From Prescottella soli (GTDB lineage: Bacteria > Actinomycetota > Actinomycetes > Mycobacteriales > Mycobacteriaceae), in assembly GCF_040024445.1 (NCBI RefSeq), contig NZ_CP157276.1:4898001-4962000 (forward strand): 64,000 nt of DNA, written 5' to 3'. The translations under genes were made by a program, and so were the position numbers. The notes beneath the pieces are model-generated. The model did no database searches, was not told where the DNA came from, and was given only the letters and a program-made list of their open reading frames with translations. Below, one piece after another: positions 27,311 through 39,507 of this stretch. How positions within the stretch are numbered: position 1 is the first letter of the stretch; each line of letters opens with the position of its first letter.

Positions 27311-28684
27311 GTGGACTTTCCCACCATCGGAGCCCCGGACACCGGGGACACCGCGTGGATGCTCACCAGCGCCGCGCTGGTGCTCCTGATGACGCCGGGC
27401 GTCGCGTTCTTCTACGGCGGCATGGTCCGCGCGAAGAGCGTGCTGAACATGATCATGATGAGCGTCGGCGCGATGGGTGTCGTCGGCATTCTCTGGGTGC
27501 TGTTCGGCTACTCCATGGCTTTCGGTAACGACAAGGGCGGAGTCGTCGGGGATCCGACCGAGTTCTTCGGACTCAAGGGCTTGTTCGGCGGTCAGTACCT
27601 CGCCGACGCGCATACGGGCGCGGCCGTGGCCATCCCGTTGGTCGGCACCATCCCGGCTCTCGTGTTCGTCGCCTTCCAGGCGATGTTCGCGATCATCACC
27701 GTCGCCCTGATCTCGGGCGCGGTGGCCGATCGCATGAAGTTCGGGGCCTGGCTGCTGTTCGCCGGACTGTGGGCGACGATCGTGTACTTCCCGGTCGCGC
27801 ACTGGGTGTTCTCCTTCGACGGCGTGACCGCCGAGACCGGCGGCTGGATCGCCAACAAGCTCAAGGTCATCGACTTCGCCGGCGGCACAGCGGTGCACAT
27901 CAACGCCGGTGTCGCGGGCCTGGTGCTGGCCCTGATGCTCGGCAAGCGTCGCGGCTGGCCCAAGACGCCGTTCCGGCCGCACAACCTGCCGTTCGTGATG
28001 CTCGGTGCCGCGCTGCTGTGGTTCGGCTGGTTCGGCTTCAACGCGGGCTCCGCGCTCGGCGCGAACGGGGTCGCCGCCGCCGCGTTCGTTACCACCGTCG
28101 TGGCCACCTGCGCCGCGATGCTCGCGTGGCTGCTGGTGGAGAAGCTCCGCGACGGGCACGCCACCACCCTCGGCGGCGCGTCCGGCATCGTCGCGGGTCT
28201 GGTCGCCATCACCCCGGCCTGCTCGTCGGTGGATATCGTCGGCGCGATCGTCGTCGGTGTCGCCGCCGGCGCGCTGTGCGCCCTCGCGGTCGGCCTCAAG
28301 TACCGCTTCGGCTACGACGACTCGCTCGACGTGGTCGGTGTCCACCTGGTCGGTGGTCTCGTCGGCACGCTGCTGGTCGGAGTGGTCGCAACCGAGGGCG
28401 CACCGGCCGGTGTGAACGGGCTGTTCTACGGCGGCGGATTCGACCAGTTGTGGCGTCAGGCGGTCGGCGCGGGCGCCGTGCTCATCTACTCCTTCATCGC
28501 TACAGGGGTCATCGCGCTTATCGTGAAGGCCACGATCGGACTGCGGGTTCGCGCAGAGGCCGAGGCTCGCGGCGTGGACGAGAGCGAACACGCCGAGAGC
28601 GCCTACGACTTCGTCGCGCTCGCCGGAAGCCCGGTCCAGGGACGCACGCCGGCGCCCATCACCGTTGCTGCCAGGGAGGCATAG
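27311..28684 (+). CDS. amtB: Ammonium transporter (Amt family)
   Basis: This is an eleven-helix ammonium channel, 457 aa. GTG 27311 is preferred because AGGAGG lies 6 nt upstream; an ATG at 27293 would put this site inside the gene. Family motifs are FFYGGMVRAKSVLNM, DFAGGTAVHINAGVAGLV (conserved His), GWFGFNAGSA and the second pore His in VVGVHLVGGLVGTLLV. It conducts ammonium across the cytoplasmic membrane and is plugged by PII, encoded 3 nt downstream. GlnR-like sites lie upstream. Confidence 0.96.
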   Translation: MDFPTIGAPDTGDTAWMLTSAALVLLMTPGVAFFYGGMVRAKSVLNMIMMSVGAMGVVGILWVLFGYSMAFGNDKGGVVGDPTEFFGLKGLFGGQYLADAHTGAAVAIPLVGTIPALVFVAFQAMFAIITVALISGAVADRMKFGAWLLFAGLWATIVYFPVAHWVFSFDGVTAETGGWIANKLKVIDFAGGTAVHINAGVAGLVLALMLGKRRGWPKTPFRPHNLPFVMLGAALLWFGWFGFNAGSALGANGVAAAAFVTTVVATCAAMLAWLLVEKLRDGHATTLGGASGIVAGLVAITPACSSVDIVGAIVVGVAAGALCALAVGLKYRFGYDDSLDVVGVHLVGGLVGTLLVGVVATEGAPAGVNGLFYGGGFDQLWRQAVGAGAVLIYSFIATGVIALIVKATIGLRVRAEAEARGVDESEHAESAYDFVALAGSPVQGRTPAPITVAAREA

Positions 28685-31568
<2,884 letters not shown>

Positions 31569-31692
31569 CGCCCCCCGCGTTCGCGCTTCCGGCCAGGGTT
31601 GCCGCGCGGTATCACCCGATCGAACGGTTACCCTGGTCGGAGAATGTTCACGGCCCGCTACCAGGCCAGCACAGAGCTCAGGAGCGCACTCG

Positions 31693-33276
31693 GTGTTCGA
31701 ATCCCTTTCCGACAGGTTGACCGGAGCCCTCAAGGACCTGCGTGGCAAGGGTCGACTCTCCGGAGCCGACATCGACGCCACCTGCCGCGAGATCCGTCTC
31801 GCGCTCCTCGAGGCCGACGTCGCGCTCCCCGTCGTCCGCACCTTCATCGCGAAGATCAAGGAGCGCGCGAAGGGCGCCGAGGTCTCGGCCGCGCTCAACC
31901 CGGCGCAGCAGGTCGTCAAGATCGTCAACGAGGAGCTCGTCGGCATCCTCGGTGGTGAGACCCGCCGCCTGCAGTTCGCGAAGACCCCGCCGACCGTGAT
32001 CATGCTGGCCGGTCTGCAGGGTTCCGGTAAGACCACCCTCGCCGGCAAGCTCGCCAAGTGGCTGAAGGACCAGGGCCACACGCCGCTGCTCGTCGCGTGT
32101 GACCTCCAGCGTCCGGGCGCCGTCAGTCAGCTGCAGATCGTCGGTGAGCGCGCCGGCGCGGCCGTGTTCGCGCCGCACCCGGGCACGTCCATCGGCGGCG
32201 GCGAGAACCCGCTCGGTATCTCGGCGGCCGACCCGGTCGAGGTCGCCCGCGCCGGTGTCGACGAGGCCCGCACCAAGCAGTACGACGTGGTCATCGTCGA
32301 CACCGCCGGCCGTCTCGGCATCGACGAGGAGCTGATGGCGCAGGCCGCGGGCATCCGCGACGCCGTCCAGCCCGACGAGACGATCTTCGTGCTCGACGCG
32401 ATGATCGGTCAGGACGCGGTGCACACCGCGGAGGCGTTCAAGTCGGGTGTGGGCTTCACCGGTGTCGTGCTCACCAAGCTCGACGGCGACGCCCGCGGTG
32501 GTGCCGCGCTGAGCGTCCGTGAGATCACCGGCGAGCCGATCCTGTTCGCGTCCACCGGTGAGAAGCTCGAGGACTTCGACGTCTTCCACCCCGACCGCAT
32601 GTCCAGCCGCATCCTCGGCATGGGCGACGTGCTCACCCTCATCGAGCAGGCCGAGCAGGTGTTCGACGCCCAGCAGGCCGAGGCCACGGCCGCGAAGATC
32701 GGCTCGGGCGAGCTGACCCTCGAGGACTTCCTCGAGCAGATGATGGCCGTGCGCAAGATGGGTCCGATCGGCAACCTCCTCGGCATGCTGCCGGGCGCCG
32801 GTCAGATGAAGGACGCGCTCGCCAACGTCGACGAGAAGCAGCTCGACCGGATCCAGGCGATCATCCGCGGCATGACGCCGGCCGAGCGCGAGAACCCGAA
32901 GATCATCAACGCGTCGCGCCGCCTGCGCATCGCGAACGGCTCGGGCGTCAAGGTCTCCGACGTGAACCAGCTCGTCGACCGCTTCTTCGAGGCCCGCAAG
33001 ATGATGGCCGCGATGGCCGGCCGGATGGGCATGCCCGGCGCCCGCAAGCAGTTGCGGGGCAAGAAGGGCAAGAAGGGCAAGAAGGGCGGCAAGGGCCCGA
33101 CGCAGCCGAAGATCAAGGGCGGTTTCCCCGGTGGTATGCCGGGCGGATTCCCCGGTATGCCGGGCGGCATGCCCGCCGGCTTCCCGGACCTGTCGAGCAT
33201 GCCCAAGGGCCTCGACGAGCTGCCTCCGGGGCTCGAGGGCATCGACCTGTCGCAGCTCAAGCTCCCCAAGAAGTAG
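31693..33276 (+). CDS. ffh: Signal recognition particle protein Ffh
   Basis: This is the SRP GTPase, 527 aa from GTG 31693 (VFESLSDRLTGAL) after CAGGAG; the frame stays open upstream inside glnD. Motifs are GLQGSGKTTLAGKLA (near 107), DTAGRLGIDEELM and TKLDGDARGGAA. The Met-rich M domain (about 330-440) binds 4.5S RNA and signal peptides. The C-terminal tail is unusual in composition: a Lys/Gly run (GKKGKKGKKGGKG) followed by GGFPGGMPGGFPGMPGGMPA, longer than in E. coli. It delivers ribosomes to FtsY. Confidence 0.97.
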   Translation: MFESLSDRLTGALKDLRGKGRLSGADIDATCREIRLALLEADVALPVVRTFIAKIKERAKGAEVSAALNPAQQVVKIVNEELVGILGGETRRLQFAKTPPTVIMLAGLQGSGKTTLAGKLAKWLKDQGHTPLLVACDLQRPGAVSQLQIVGERAGAAVFAPHPGTSIGGGENPLGISAADPVEVARAGVDEARTKQYDVVIVDTAGRLGIDEELMAQAAGIRDAVQPDETIFVLDAMIGQDAVHTAEAFKSGVGFTGVVLTKLDGDARGGAALSVREITGEPILFASTGEKLEDFDVFHPDRMSSRILGMGDVLTLIEQAEQVFDAQQAEATAAKIGSGELTLEDFLEQMMAVRKMGPIGNLLGMLPGAGQMKDALANVDEKQLDRIQAIIRGMTPAERENPKIINASRRLRIANGSGVKVSDVNQLVDRFFEARKMMAAMAGRMGMPGARKQLRGKKGKKGKKGGKGPTQPKIKGGFPGGMPGGFPGMPGGMPAGFPDLSSMPKGLDELPPGLEGIDLSQLKLPKK

Positions 33277-33282
33277 GTCGAC

Positions 33283-34377
33283 GTGACCTCGTTCCACCTG
33301 CGGGGCACCGGTCTGCCCGACGAGCAGCCGTTCGAGCTGTGGATCGCGGACGGGAAGATCACCGACGAGCCGGTGCCGGGTGCGCAGACGCTGTGCACCG
33401 AGGGCTGGATCCTGCCCGGCCTCGTCGACGCCCACTGCCACATCGGTATCCGCTACGGCGGCGGCGCCGAGGACCTCGACGGGGCGCTGGCGCAGGCCCG
33501 CACCGAGCGGGACGCCGGCGTCCTGCTGGTGCGTGATGCCGGATCGCCCGTCGACACCCGCTCGCTCGACGACGTCGCGTGCCTGCCGCGGATCATCCGC
33601 GCCGGCCGGCACATCGCCGCGCCCAAGCGCTACATCCGCGGGCTGCCGGTGGATCTCGAGGACGAGTCGCAGCTGCCCGACGAGGTGGTGCGGCAGGCGC
33701 GCGCCGGCGACGGCTGGGTGAAGCTGGTGGGGGACTGGATCGATCGCGAGGTCGGCGATCTGGCACCGCTGTGGAGCGACGGCATCCTCGTCGAGGCGAT
33801 CGAGGCCGCGCACCGCGAGGGCGCCCGCGTGACCGCGCACGTGTTCGGCGAGGACGCGCTGCCCGGGCTGATCGCCGCCGGGATCGACTGCATCGAGCAC
33901 GGCACCGGCCTGACCGACACCACGATCGCGATGATGGCCGAGCGCGGCACCGCGCTGGTCCCGACGCTGATCAACATCGACAACTTCCCGGAGATCGCCG
34001 ACGGCGCGACGCGGTTCCCGGTGTACGCCGCGCACATGCGCGACCTGTACGCGCGGGTGAACGACACGATCGGCGCCGCGCGTGATGCGGGCGTTCCCAT
34101 CTACGCGGGCACCGACGCCGGCGGACACGTCCGGCACGGGCGGATCGCGGACGAGGTCGCCTCGCTCGGCAAGGTCGGCATGACGCCCACCGAGGCGCTC
34201 GGCGCGGCGTGCTGGAACGCCCAGCCCTGGCTCGGCGGCGGCGGGCTCGCGGCGGGCGCACCCGCGGATCTGATTGTCTACGAACAGGATCCGCGCACGG
34301 GCCCGCAGGTGCTCGCGGAGCCGTCGCTCGTCGTAGTCGGCGGCGAGGTCGTCGCGGCGCGGGGGTCGTTCGCCTGA
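33283..34377 (+). CDS. Amidohydrolase-superfamily metal-dependent hydrolase
   Basis: The product is 364 aa from GTG, 6 nt after ffh. The first metal-binding motif is DAHCHIG (His50, His52). A candidate bridging Lys is in GWVKLVGDW (about 147), further His residues are in VTAHVFGEDA and IEHGTGL, and the Asp motif is YAGTDAGGHV. The end ALGAACWNAQPWLGGGGLAAGAPADLIVYE is typical for imidazolonepropionase/prolidase-like members. The same gene follows ffh in Mycobacterium, so linkage is conserved, but no function is established. Possible substrates are cyclic amides or dipeptides. Confidence 0.88.
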   Translation: MTSFHLRGTGLPDEQPFELWIADGKITDEPVPGAQTLCTEGWILPGLVDAHCHIGIRYGGGAEDLDGALAQARTERDAGVLLVRDAGSPVDTRSLDDVACLPRIIRAGRHIAAPKRYIRGLPVDLEDESQLPDEVVRQARAGDGWVKLVGDWIDREVGDLAPLWSDGILVEAIEAAHREGARVTAHVFGEDALPGLIAAGIDCIEHGTGLTDTTIAMMAERGTALVPTLINIDNFPEIADGATRFPVYAAHMRDLYARVNDTIGAARDAGVPIYAGTDAGGHVRHGRIADEVASLGKVGMTPTEALGAACWNAQPWLGGGGLAAGAPADLIVYEQDPRTGPQVLAEPSLVVVGGEVVAARGSFA

Positions 34378-34389
34378 CCCGGTGCGGCG

Positions 34390-35382
34390 TCAGTCGCCGA
34401 GCTGCTTCATCAGCGACAGCAGGTTCGCGACACCCCAGTGCTCGACGATCCTGCCGTCGCGCACCCGCATCGCGTCGACGGTCTCGAACTCGACCGCCCG
34501 GCCGGTGGGCGCGATGCCCATGAACACGCCCCGGTGCGTGCCGCGGTAGGTCTTGTAGGTCGTCACCAGGGTGCCCTCCGCCGACTGCCAGTGGATCTCG
34601 GCGTGGAAGTCCGGGAACGCGGCGCGCAGCGACTGGTACAGCAGTCTCGTGCCGGCCTTGTCGGGCGTGGTGCCGGGTTGGGGTGTGTGGTCGACGTAGT
34701 CGTCGGCGAACAGTTCGTCGAACACCGCGAAGTCGCCGCCGCCCTGGACCTGCTCGGTGTTGCGGCGGACCACCGCCTTCGCGGCCTCGCCGTCGACGTC
34801 CGGGGTGTCACGCCGGATGGTCACGGCGGCAACGGGATTGACCGAGTGTCGGCCGTTCGACGCCGTCGCGCGGCGGGCGATGCTCGCGGCGAGGAGCGGG
34901 GTCTCGCGCCGGTTGTGGTCGCTGCACGCGGTGTGGCACGCCGCCGCGGCGTCCTCGAAGGTGATGCCGTGATGGTCGAGGAAGGCGAAGTAGTCCCCGG
35001 TGGGAATCACCGCGATCCGGTCGGTGACGGCGCAGCGGCCGTCGGCGGTGGGCTCGGCGCGCAGTTCCCAGATCACCTCGACCGTCGTCCGGCCCTCGGC
35101 GGCGACGGCCTCCGACGTCGAGACCAGTCGGCAATGGTGCGGTTCGGTGACCTCGCCGACGAAGTGGTGGATCATCAGGGCATCGCCGAAGGTCTCGACA
35201 CCGATCGCGAGCGGTCGCCCGTCCGCGGCGGTGCCGACGCCGGTGGTGATGTGGTCCGGGGGACAGCACCTCCGGTACTCGGTCTCCGACAGCGAGAACA
35301 ACCACTCGCCGATGTCGACCCTGTCGGCGGCCACGTCGACGACGTGGGTGTGGGTCGAGTCCGAGAGAACACGTGTGGACAC
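34390..35382 (-). CDS. Two-domain protein: SRPBCC-like plus SnoaL/NTF2-like ester cyclase domain
   Basis: The product is 330 aa from GTG 35382. The C-terminal part (about 205-330: FDELFADDYVDHTPQPGT, LLYQSLRAAFPDFHAEI, GIAPTGRAVEFETVDAMRVR, IVEHWGVANLL) is a SnoaL-like ester cyclase/NTF2 fold. The N-terminal part (VDIGEWLFSLSETEYRRCCP, ALMIHHFVGEVTEPHHCRLV) looks like a START/SRPBCC lipid- or polyketide-binding fold; this is inferred from pattern only. A fusion of these two hydrophobic-ligand folds is uncommon. It is convergent with the amidohydrolase (12-nt gap). No partner biosynthetic genes are nearby; function unknown. Confidence 0.75.
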   Translation of the reverse strand: MSTRVLSDSTHTHVVDVAADRVDIGEWLFSLSETEYRRCCPPDHITTGVGTAADGRPLAIGVETFGDALMIHHFVGEVTEPHHCRLVSTSEAVAAEGRTTVEVIWELRAEPTADGRCAVTDRIAVIPTGDYFAFLDHHGITFEDAAAACHTACSDHNRRETPLLAASIARRATASNGRHSVNPVAAVTIRRDTPDVDGEAAKAVVRRNTEQVQGGGDFAVFDELFADDYVDHTPQPGTTPDKAGTRLLYQSLRAAFPDFHAEIHWQSAEGTLVTTYKTYRGTHRGVFMGIAPTGRAVEFETVDAMRVRDGRIVEHWGVANLLSLMKQLGD

Positions 35383-35590
35383 CGTCGTCCCCCTGCCTGC
35401 CGCGGAACCGGGGTCACGGCGGGGAGTGGCCGCGACACTTTCGAACGCTAGCCGGACGAACCGACCGGCCGTTCGCGAGTCGCAGGAATGGTTGCAGCAT
35501 CGACACCGGGCGGACGGCTCGCGCGCGCCTCCACCGGGGCCGCGTCGGCTCGCTTCGGCGGCCTGCGTCGGTTTCGGTACGCTGCCTGTC

Positions 35591-35914
35591 ATGGCACGGA
35601 TCTGGTCGACACTCGCGGGGAAGCTGAACGTCGTTCAGCTCACGTGGGTAGCCGTGCTGACTTTGGTGATTGCGACCACTTCCGCCGGCGACGGTCCGGC
35701 TGCGATCGCCGGCACCGCGGTCGCGATCGCGGTGATCTTGGCTGTCGGCGGGGGCGGTTCGCTGTCCCAGCTGCACCTGCTGACGGCACCTGCTGTCGGG
35801 CCGCCCCGCGAGGAGCGGCATCTGCGCGGCGCCTTCCGCCGGCAGAGCGCCCCGAATACTCCCGGCCGTCCCCGTCGACCCCGAGCGCCCGGACAGGTGC
35901 TGACCACCGCATAG
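35591..35914 (+). CDS. DUF6412-type small membrane protein upstream of YidC
   Basis: The product is 107 aa with one or two hydrophobic segments ([40 protein letters not shown]) and a polar tail [20 protein letters not shown] followed by PRRPRAPGQ. This arrangement, and its place just upstream of a YidC-family gene, match the actinobacterial DUF6412 family as I recall it. It may act with the insertase. No biochemical role is known to me. Confidence 0.75.
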   Translation: MARIWSTLAGKLNVVQLTWVAVLTLVIATTSAGDGPAAIAGTAVAIAVILAVGGGGSLSQLHLLTAPAVGPPREERHLRGAFRRQSAPNTPGRPRRPRAPGQVLTTA

Positions 35915-36036
35915 CTCCTCGCTGTGCGGTGCGCCCGTCACCCCTGTCCTCCTGCGCCGTACTCGCCGAGAGCCTCGGCGCATTCACCATCCGCACGACG
36001 CCGCGTCGCGTCGCATCGTGCAGCGAAGAGGTGCTC

Positions 36037-36996
36037 ATGCTCGATTTCATCTACTACCCGGTGTCCGCGATCCTGTGGTTCTGGCACAAGGCGTTCGGCT
36101 CGATACTCGGTCCGGACAGCGGCTTCGCCTGGGCGCTGGCCGTGGTGTTCCTGGTGTTCACCCTGCGCCTGCTGCTGCTCGGGCCGGCGATCCGGCAGAT
36201 ACGTACGAGCCTCCAGATGCGGGAACTGCAACCGCAGATCAAGGCCCTGCAGAAGAAGTACGGCGACGACCGCCAACGCATGACGCTGGAGATGCAGAAG
36301 CTGCAGAAGGAACACGGCTTCAACCCGTTGATGGGCTGCCTGCCGGTCCTGGTGCAGACGCCGGTGTTCATCGGGCTCTACCACGTTCTGCGCTCGTTCA
36401 ACCGGACCGGAACCGGTTACGGCGGCCTCGGGATGTCGATCGAGGACAACGCGCACACCGCGAATTACGTCTTCAGCGCGGCCGATGTGCAGTCGTTCCT
36501 CAGCGCGCGATTGTTCGGTGCGCCGATCTCGGCGGCGATCAACACCCCGGAGAGCACGCTGGCGTCGTTCGCGTCCCATGGCGGTGTCCCGACGGTCGCC
36601 ACGATCGCGGCCGTGGCGATTCCGTTGATGGTGATCGCCGCCGTCGCCACGCACTTCAACGCACGTGCATCGGTGGCACGGCAGAGTCCGGAAGCGGCAG
36701 CGGGCCCGCAGGCGGCGTTGATGAACAAGCTCATGCTCTGGGTCTTTCCGTTGGGTGTCCTCGTCGGCGGACCGGCCTTGATGATCGCGATCCTGCTGTA
36801 CTGGGTGAGCAACAACGTCTGGACGTACGTGCAGCAACACGTCGTGTTCGCCCGGATCGACCGGGAAGTGGCCGCCAAGCAACGCGAACTCGCGCAGCAG
36901 CGGCAAGCCCACGCGCCCAGGCCCGGTGCCCGGCCCACGGTGAACCAGAAGACGCCCCCGCGGAAACAGAACCGCAAGACGGCGAACCGGCGCTGA
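36037..36996 (+). CDS. yidC: YidC/Oxa1-family membrane protein insertase
   Basis: The product is 319 aa, starting at ATG 36037 after GAAGAGG (GTG 36031 is also possible). The conserved 60KD_IMP core has [40 protein letters not shown], and the final TM segment [20 protein letters not shown] basic tail rich in Arg, Gln and Pro follows. The hydrophilic-groove Arg is in [10 protein letters not shown]. The housekeeping actinobacterial yidC lies near rpmH-rnpA-jag; none of those are here, so this is probably an accessory paralogue paired with the DUF6412-type protein. It inserts or folds inner-membrane proteins. Confidence 0.93.
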   Translation: MLDFIYYPVSAILWFWHKAFGSILGPDSGFAWALAVVFLVFTLRLLLLGPAIRQIRTSLQMRELQPQIKALQKKYGDDRQRMTLEMQKLQKEHGFNPLMGCLPVLVQTPVFIGLYHVLRSFNRTGTGYGGLGMSIEDNAHTANYVFSAADVQSFLSARLFGAPISAAINTPESTLASFASHGGVPTVATIAAVAIPLMVIAAVATHFNARASVARQSPEAAAGPQAALMNKLMLWVFPLGVLVGGPALMIAILLYWVSNNVWTYVQQHVVFARIDREVAAKQRELAQQRQAHAPRPGARPTVNQKTPPRKQNRKTANRR

Positions 36997-37053
36997 CCTG
37001 CCGCCCTCACGGACCGGCCCGAGCCGACGCCGTCGGCGGTGTCTCGGTGCGGC

Positions 37054-37761
37054 TCAGGCCGGGTCGTGGACGGGTGAGGGAATCTTGGTGGAGCGGAAGG
37101 CGTCGCCGCTGCGGGTGGGGCGCCAGAGCCGCCAGTGTTTCGCGGACAGCCGGAGCGGGAGATGGTCCTGCAGATGACGAGCGCCGGGGGACAGGCGGTC
37201 GTCGGCGGGCAGGTTCAGCCACAGGGACATCGAGGATGCGGCGGTGCCGATGGTCGCGCGCACGCCGGAGCCGCCCAGAAGCCGGCCGTATCCGTCCACG
37301 GCGAAGCGACCGAACGCCTCGGGGGTGATGTCGGGGTACGGGGCACGGGCGTCCGGGTCGAGGAGGCGAACGCGCATGCTGCAAGTCAGCGCGGCAAGCG
37401 AACGCCCGTGGCTGGTGACCGCGTCGGGGCCGACGGCGACGAGCGCCTCGAGCGCGTCGTTCACGGATTTGGGTGCGACGTTCCATTCCGTGTGGGTTCG
37501 CGCACGGTGGCGGGGCCCGCCGAAGCGCTCGGTGGCGAGCGCCACCAGATGCTCCGTCGCTGCGGGCGGTCCACCGGTGGCGACCTCGAACACCCACGAC
37601 GCCGACGACACCGGTTCGGTGCAGGCCTCGACGAAGGTCTGCACGCGCTGGAATGCCTTGTCGGGCTGCTTGACTCGAAGCGAGTGTGCACCGCCCGCGG
37701 ACCCGGGCAGTCCGTCGTAGGTCACCAACTGTGGGGACGTGATGTCCGGTGTCCGCGCCAT
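37054..37761 (-). CDS. Conserved hypothetical protein
   Basis: The product is 235 aa, starting MARTPDITSPQLVTYDGLPG; the frame is open further upstream, but the ATG at 37761 is the better start. I do not recognise a family. No signal peptide or membrane segment is visible. The composition is ordinary for a soluble protein, with segments AFQRVQTFVEACTEPVSSAS, FGRFAVDGYGRLLGGSGVRA and SMSLWLNLPADDRLSPGARH. It is convergent with yidC and divergent (27 nt) from a small broken gene. Confidence 0.7.
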   Translation of the reverse strand: MARTPDITSPQLVTYDGLPGSAGGAHSLRVKQPDKAFQRVQTFVEACTEPVSSASWVFEVATGGPPAATEHLVALATERFGGPRHRARTHTEWNVAPKSVNDALEALVAVGPDAVTSHGRSLAALTCSMRVRLLDPDARAPYPDITPEAFGRFAVDGYGRLLGGSGVRATIGTAASSMSLWLNLPADDRLSPGARHLQDHLPLRLSAKHWRLWRPTRSGDAFRSTKIPSPVHDPA

Positions 37762-37788
37762 CCGCCCATCGTAGGGAAGGATGGCGGT

Positions 37789-38005
37789 ATGCCGCTCCCG
37801 GACCCATGGAACCACGACACTCTGGACTGGCGAATCCCCTTGGTCGACAGCACTTCCGGGGAGGTGGACGGCCCCGGGTTCGACCCGCCCACGCCGTGGA
37901 CGCGCGCGCTGGCCGCCGGCGCGAGGGGGCTGGGTGGACCCACACGGAGATGTCGTTATCGGCCCTATCGGCGCACTGTGCGAAAACATCGATCGGTGGG
38001 TCTGA
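37789..38005 (+). pseudogene. Small gene (about 71 aa) with a one-base frameshift
   Basis: From ATG 37789 (GGAAGG upstream) the frame reads MPLPDPWNHDTLDWRIPLVD to PTPWTRALAAGARG. A protein-like ending WVDPHGDVVIGPIGALCENI-DRWV then stop lies in the next frame. Removing one G from the G5 run in gcgagggggctggg joins the two parts into one 71-aa product. The joined gene fits exactly between its neighbours, ending 1 nt before the convergent esterase stop. It may be a real homopolymer frameshift or a sequencing error. I do not recognise the product. Confidence 0.6.
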
Positions 38006-38006
38006 T

Positions 38007-38987
38007 TCAGCGTGTCTGCGATGCGCAGGAGTCCGGAGGCAGGTGTCGGGCGAGCCAGTCGGTGCGGGTTCGCCGGGCCGTGGCCGAGATCTGTGCCTGC
38101 GGATACAGGGTGTCGAAGCCGTGGAAGCCGCCCGCCCAGACCTGGAGTTCGGCCTGGCCGCCGGCCGCCCAGATGCGGGTGGCGTAATCGATGTCCTCAT
38201 CGCGGAAGACCTCGGCGGAGCCGGTGTCGATGTAGGTGGTCGGCAGGCCCGAAAGGTCGTCGGCGAGCGCGGGCGAGATGTACTGGGACACTTCGTCGGT
38301 GGTGAGGTCGCCGAGAACGGCGCGCCATCCGAACTCGTTCATCTCGCGGGTCCAGACGCCGGGCGCGCCGGAGTACTGGTGGCTGGACGTGCTGGTGTTG
38401 CGGTGATCGAGCATGGGGCAGACCAGGATCTGCGCAGCGATCGCCGGGCTACCGAGGTCGCGGGCCAGCAGCGTGACACCCGCCGCGAGGCCGCCACCCG
38501 CGCTGACGCCCGCGACGACGATCCGCGCGGGATCGATGCCCAGTTCGGTGGCGTGTTCGGTGATCCAGCGCAGTCCCTGGTAGCAGTCGTCGACGAGGGT
38601 GCTGCCGGTGGCCTCGGGTGCCAGCCGGTAGTCCACCGAGACCACAACCGCGCCGAACTCGTCGAGCCAGTCCAGGGGGATGTCGATCTGCGAGAAGCGG
38701 TCGCCCATCACCATTCCGCCGCCGTGCATCCAGTAGACGCAGGGAGCGGGGGTGGTGTGGTCGGTGTTCGCGGGGCTGAAGACGGACAGCCGAATCGGTG
38801 CGCCGTCCCCGGCGGGCACCGTGATCTCGTGCCAGTCCACCTGCCGGTCGGCGAGAAGGGACTCGACGGGCGTCGAGGGAAGCCGGCGCAGCTCGGCGAG
38901 AACTTCGTGGCTGAGCCGGGACATCAGCGGCATGTCGGCCAGGAGTTCGCGCAGTTCGGGGTCCAGTGCGGGTCGTGCCATGGTCAT
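38007..38987 (-). CDS. Alpha/beta hydrolase, HSL/GDXG esterase family
   Basis: This is a hormone-sensitive-lipase-type carboxylesterase, 326 aa. The oxyanion motif is YWMHGGGMVMGD, the nucleophile Ser is in VVAGVSAGGGLAAG, the acid is in IDTGSAEVFRDED, and the His is in GGFHGFDTLYP. The start is ATG 38987 (MTMARPALDPELREL) after AAAAGG; a second ATG is two codons on. It lies 58 nt downstream of the antibiotic-biosynthesis-type monooxygenase on the same strand, so the two are probably co-transcribed. It hydrolyses short-chain esters or lactones; the substrate is unknown. Confidence 0.9.
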   Translation of the reverse strand: MTMARPALDPELRELLADMPLMSRLSHEVLAELRRLPSTPVESLLADRQVDWHEITVPAGDGAPIRLSVFSPANTDHTTPAPCVYWMHGGGMVMGDRFSQIDIPLDWLDEFGAVVVSVDYRLAPEATGSTLVDDCYQGLRWITEHATELGIDPARIVVAGVSAGGGLAAGVTLLARDLGSPAIAAQILVCPMLDHRNTSTSSHQYSGAPGVWTREMNEFGWRAVLGDLTTDEVSQYISPALADDLSGLPTTYIDTGSAEVFRDEDIDYATRIWAAGGQAELQVWAGGFHGFDTLYPQAQISATARRTRTDWLARHLPPDSCASQTR

Positions 38988-39045
38988 GGTCGTGGGCCTT
39001 TTCTCGGGTGCGTCGGACGGTCGGACGAGGGGGCCTTGGCCGTTG

Positions 39046-39363
39046 TCAGAACGCGGCCTTGCCGCGAACCGGGACGTAATCGGTGTACTCGGACTCCTTG
39101 GCCAGCAGTGCGCCGATCCGGGCCACGATGGCCTGTGCGGCCTCGCCGGCGAAGATGCGGTGGTGGTCCTCCTCGCTGGTCCAGCCCTCGGTGACGTGCA
39201 CGATGTCGCGGTCGGACGCGGAACGCGAGACGAGGTAGACGACACAGTGTTCGCTCGCGCCGGGGCTTCCCTCGTTCAGTCCGGTCAGCAGCAGGTCGAC
39301 CAGTCGGTCACCCGAGCCAGGCTTGGCGGTCAGGGTGGCGTTGAAACCGTAGTTGGCGATCAT
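39046..39363 (-). CDS. Antibiotic biosynthesis monooxygenase (ABM)-domain protein
   Basis: The product is 105 aa, starting MIANYGFNATLTAKPGSGDR. It has the dimeric alpha-beta ABM fold pattern: LVDLLLTGLNEGSPGASEHC, DIVHVTEGWTSEEDHHRIFA. Such proteins act as cofactor-free monooxygenases or quinone-handling enzymes in the cytoplasm. It heads an operon with the esterase and is divergent from the AraC regulator, which probably controls it through the palindrome at 39385-39402. Confidence 0.85.
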   Translation of the reverse strand: MIANYGFNATLTAKPGSGDRLVDLLLTGLNEGSPGASEHCVVYLVSRSASDRDIVHVTEGWTSEEDHHRIFAGEAAQAIVARIGALLAKESEYTDYVPVRGKAAF

Positions 39364-39384
39364 GGGTGTATTCCTGTCCGGTGT

Positions 39385-39402
39385 TGGAATGGGGTGATTC
39401 CA
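39385..39402. promoter_or_regulatory. Inverted repeat between ABM gene and AraC regulator
   Basis: TGGAAT (39385-39390) and ATTCCA (39397-39402) are perfect 6-bp arms with a 6-nt spacer, 21 bp upstream of the ABM start within the divergent intergenic region. It is a candidate operator for the neighbouring AraC-type regulator. Confidence 0.4.
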
Positions 39403-39507
39403 TTGAACCGGCCTGACCTGCGAAAATGATAGGCCGATACTCGCTCGCACTTGCACAATCCTCTCTGGTTCGGGAGTCGGGGCCCCTTTTGGTGCTGCAA
39501 TGGAGGT

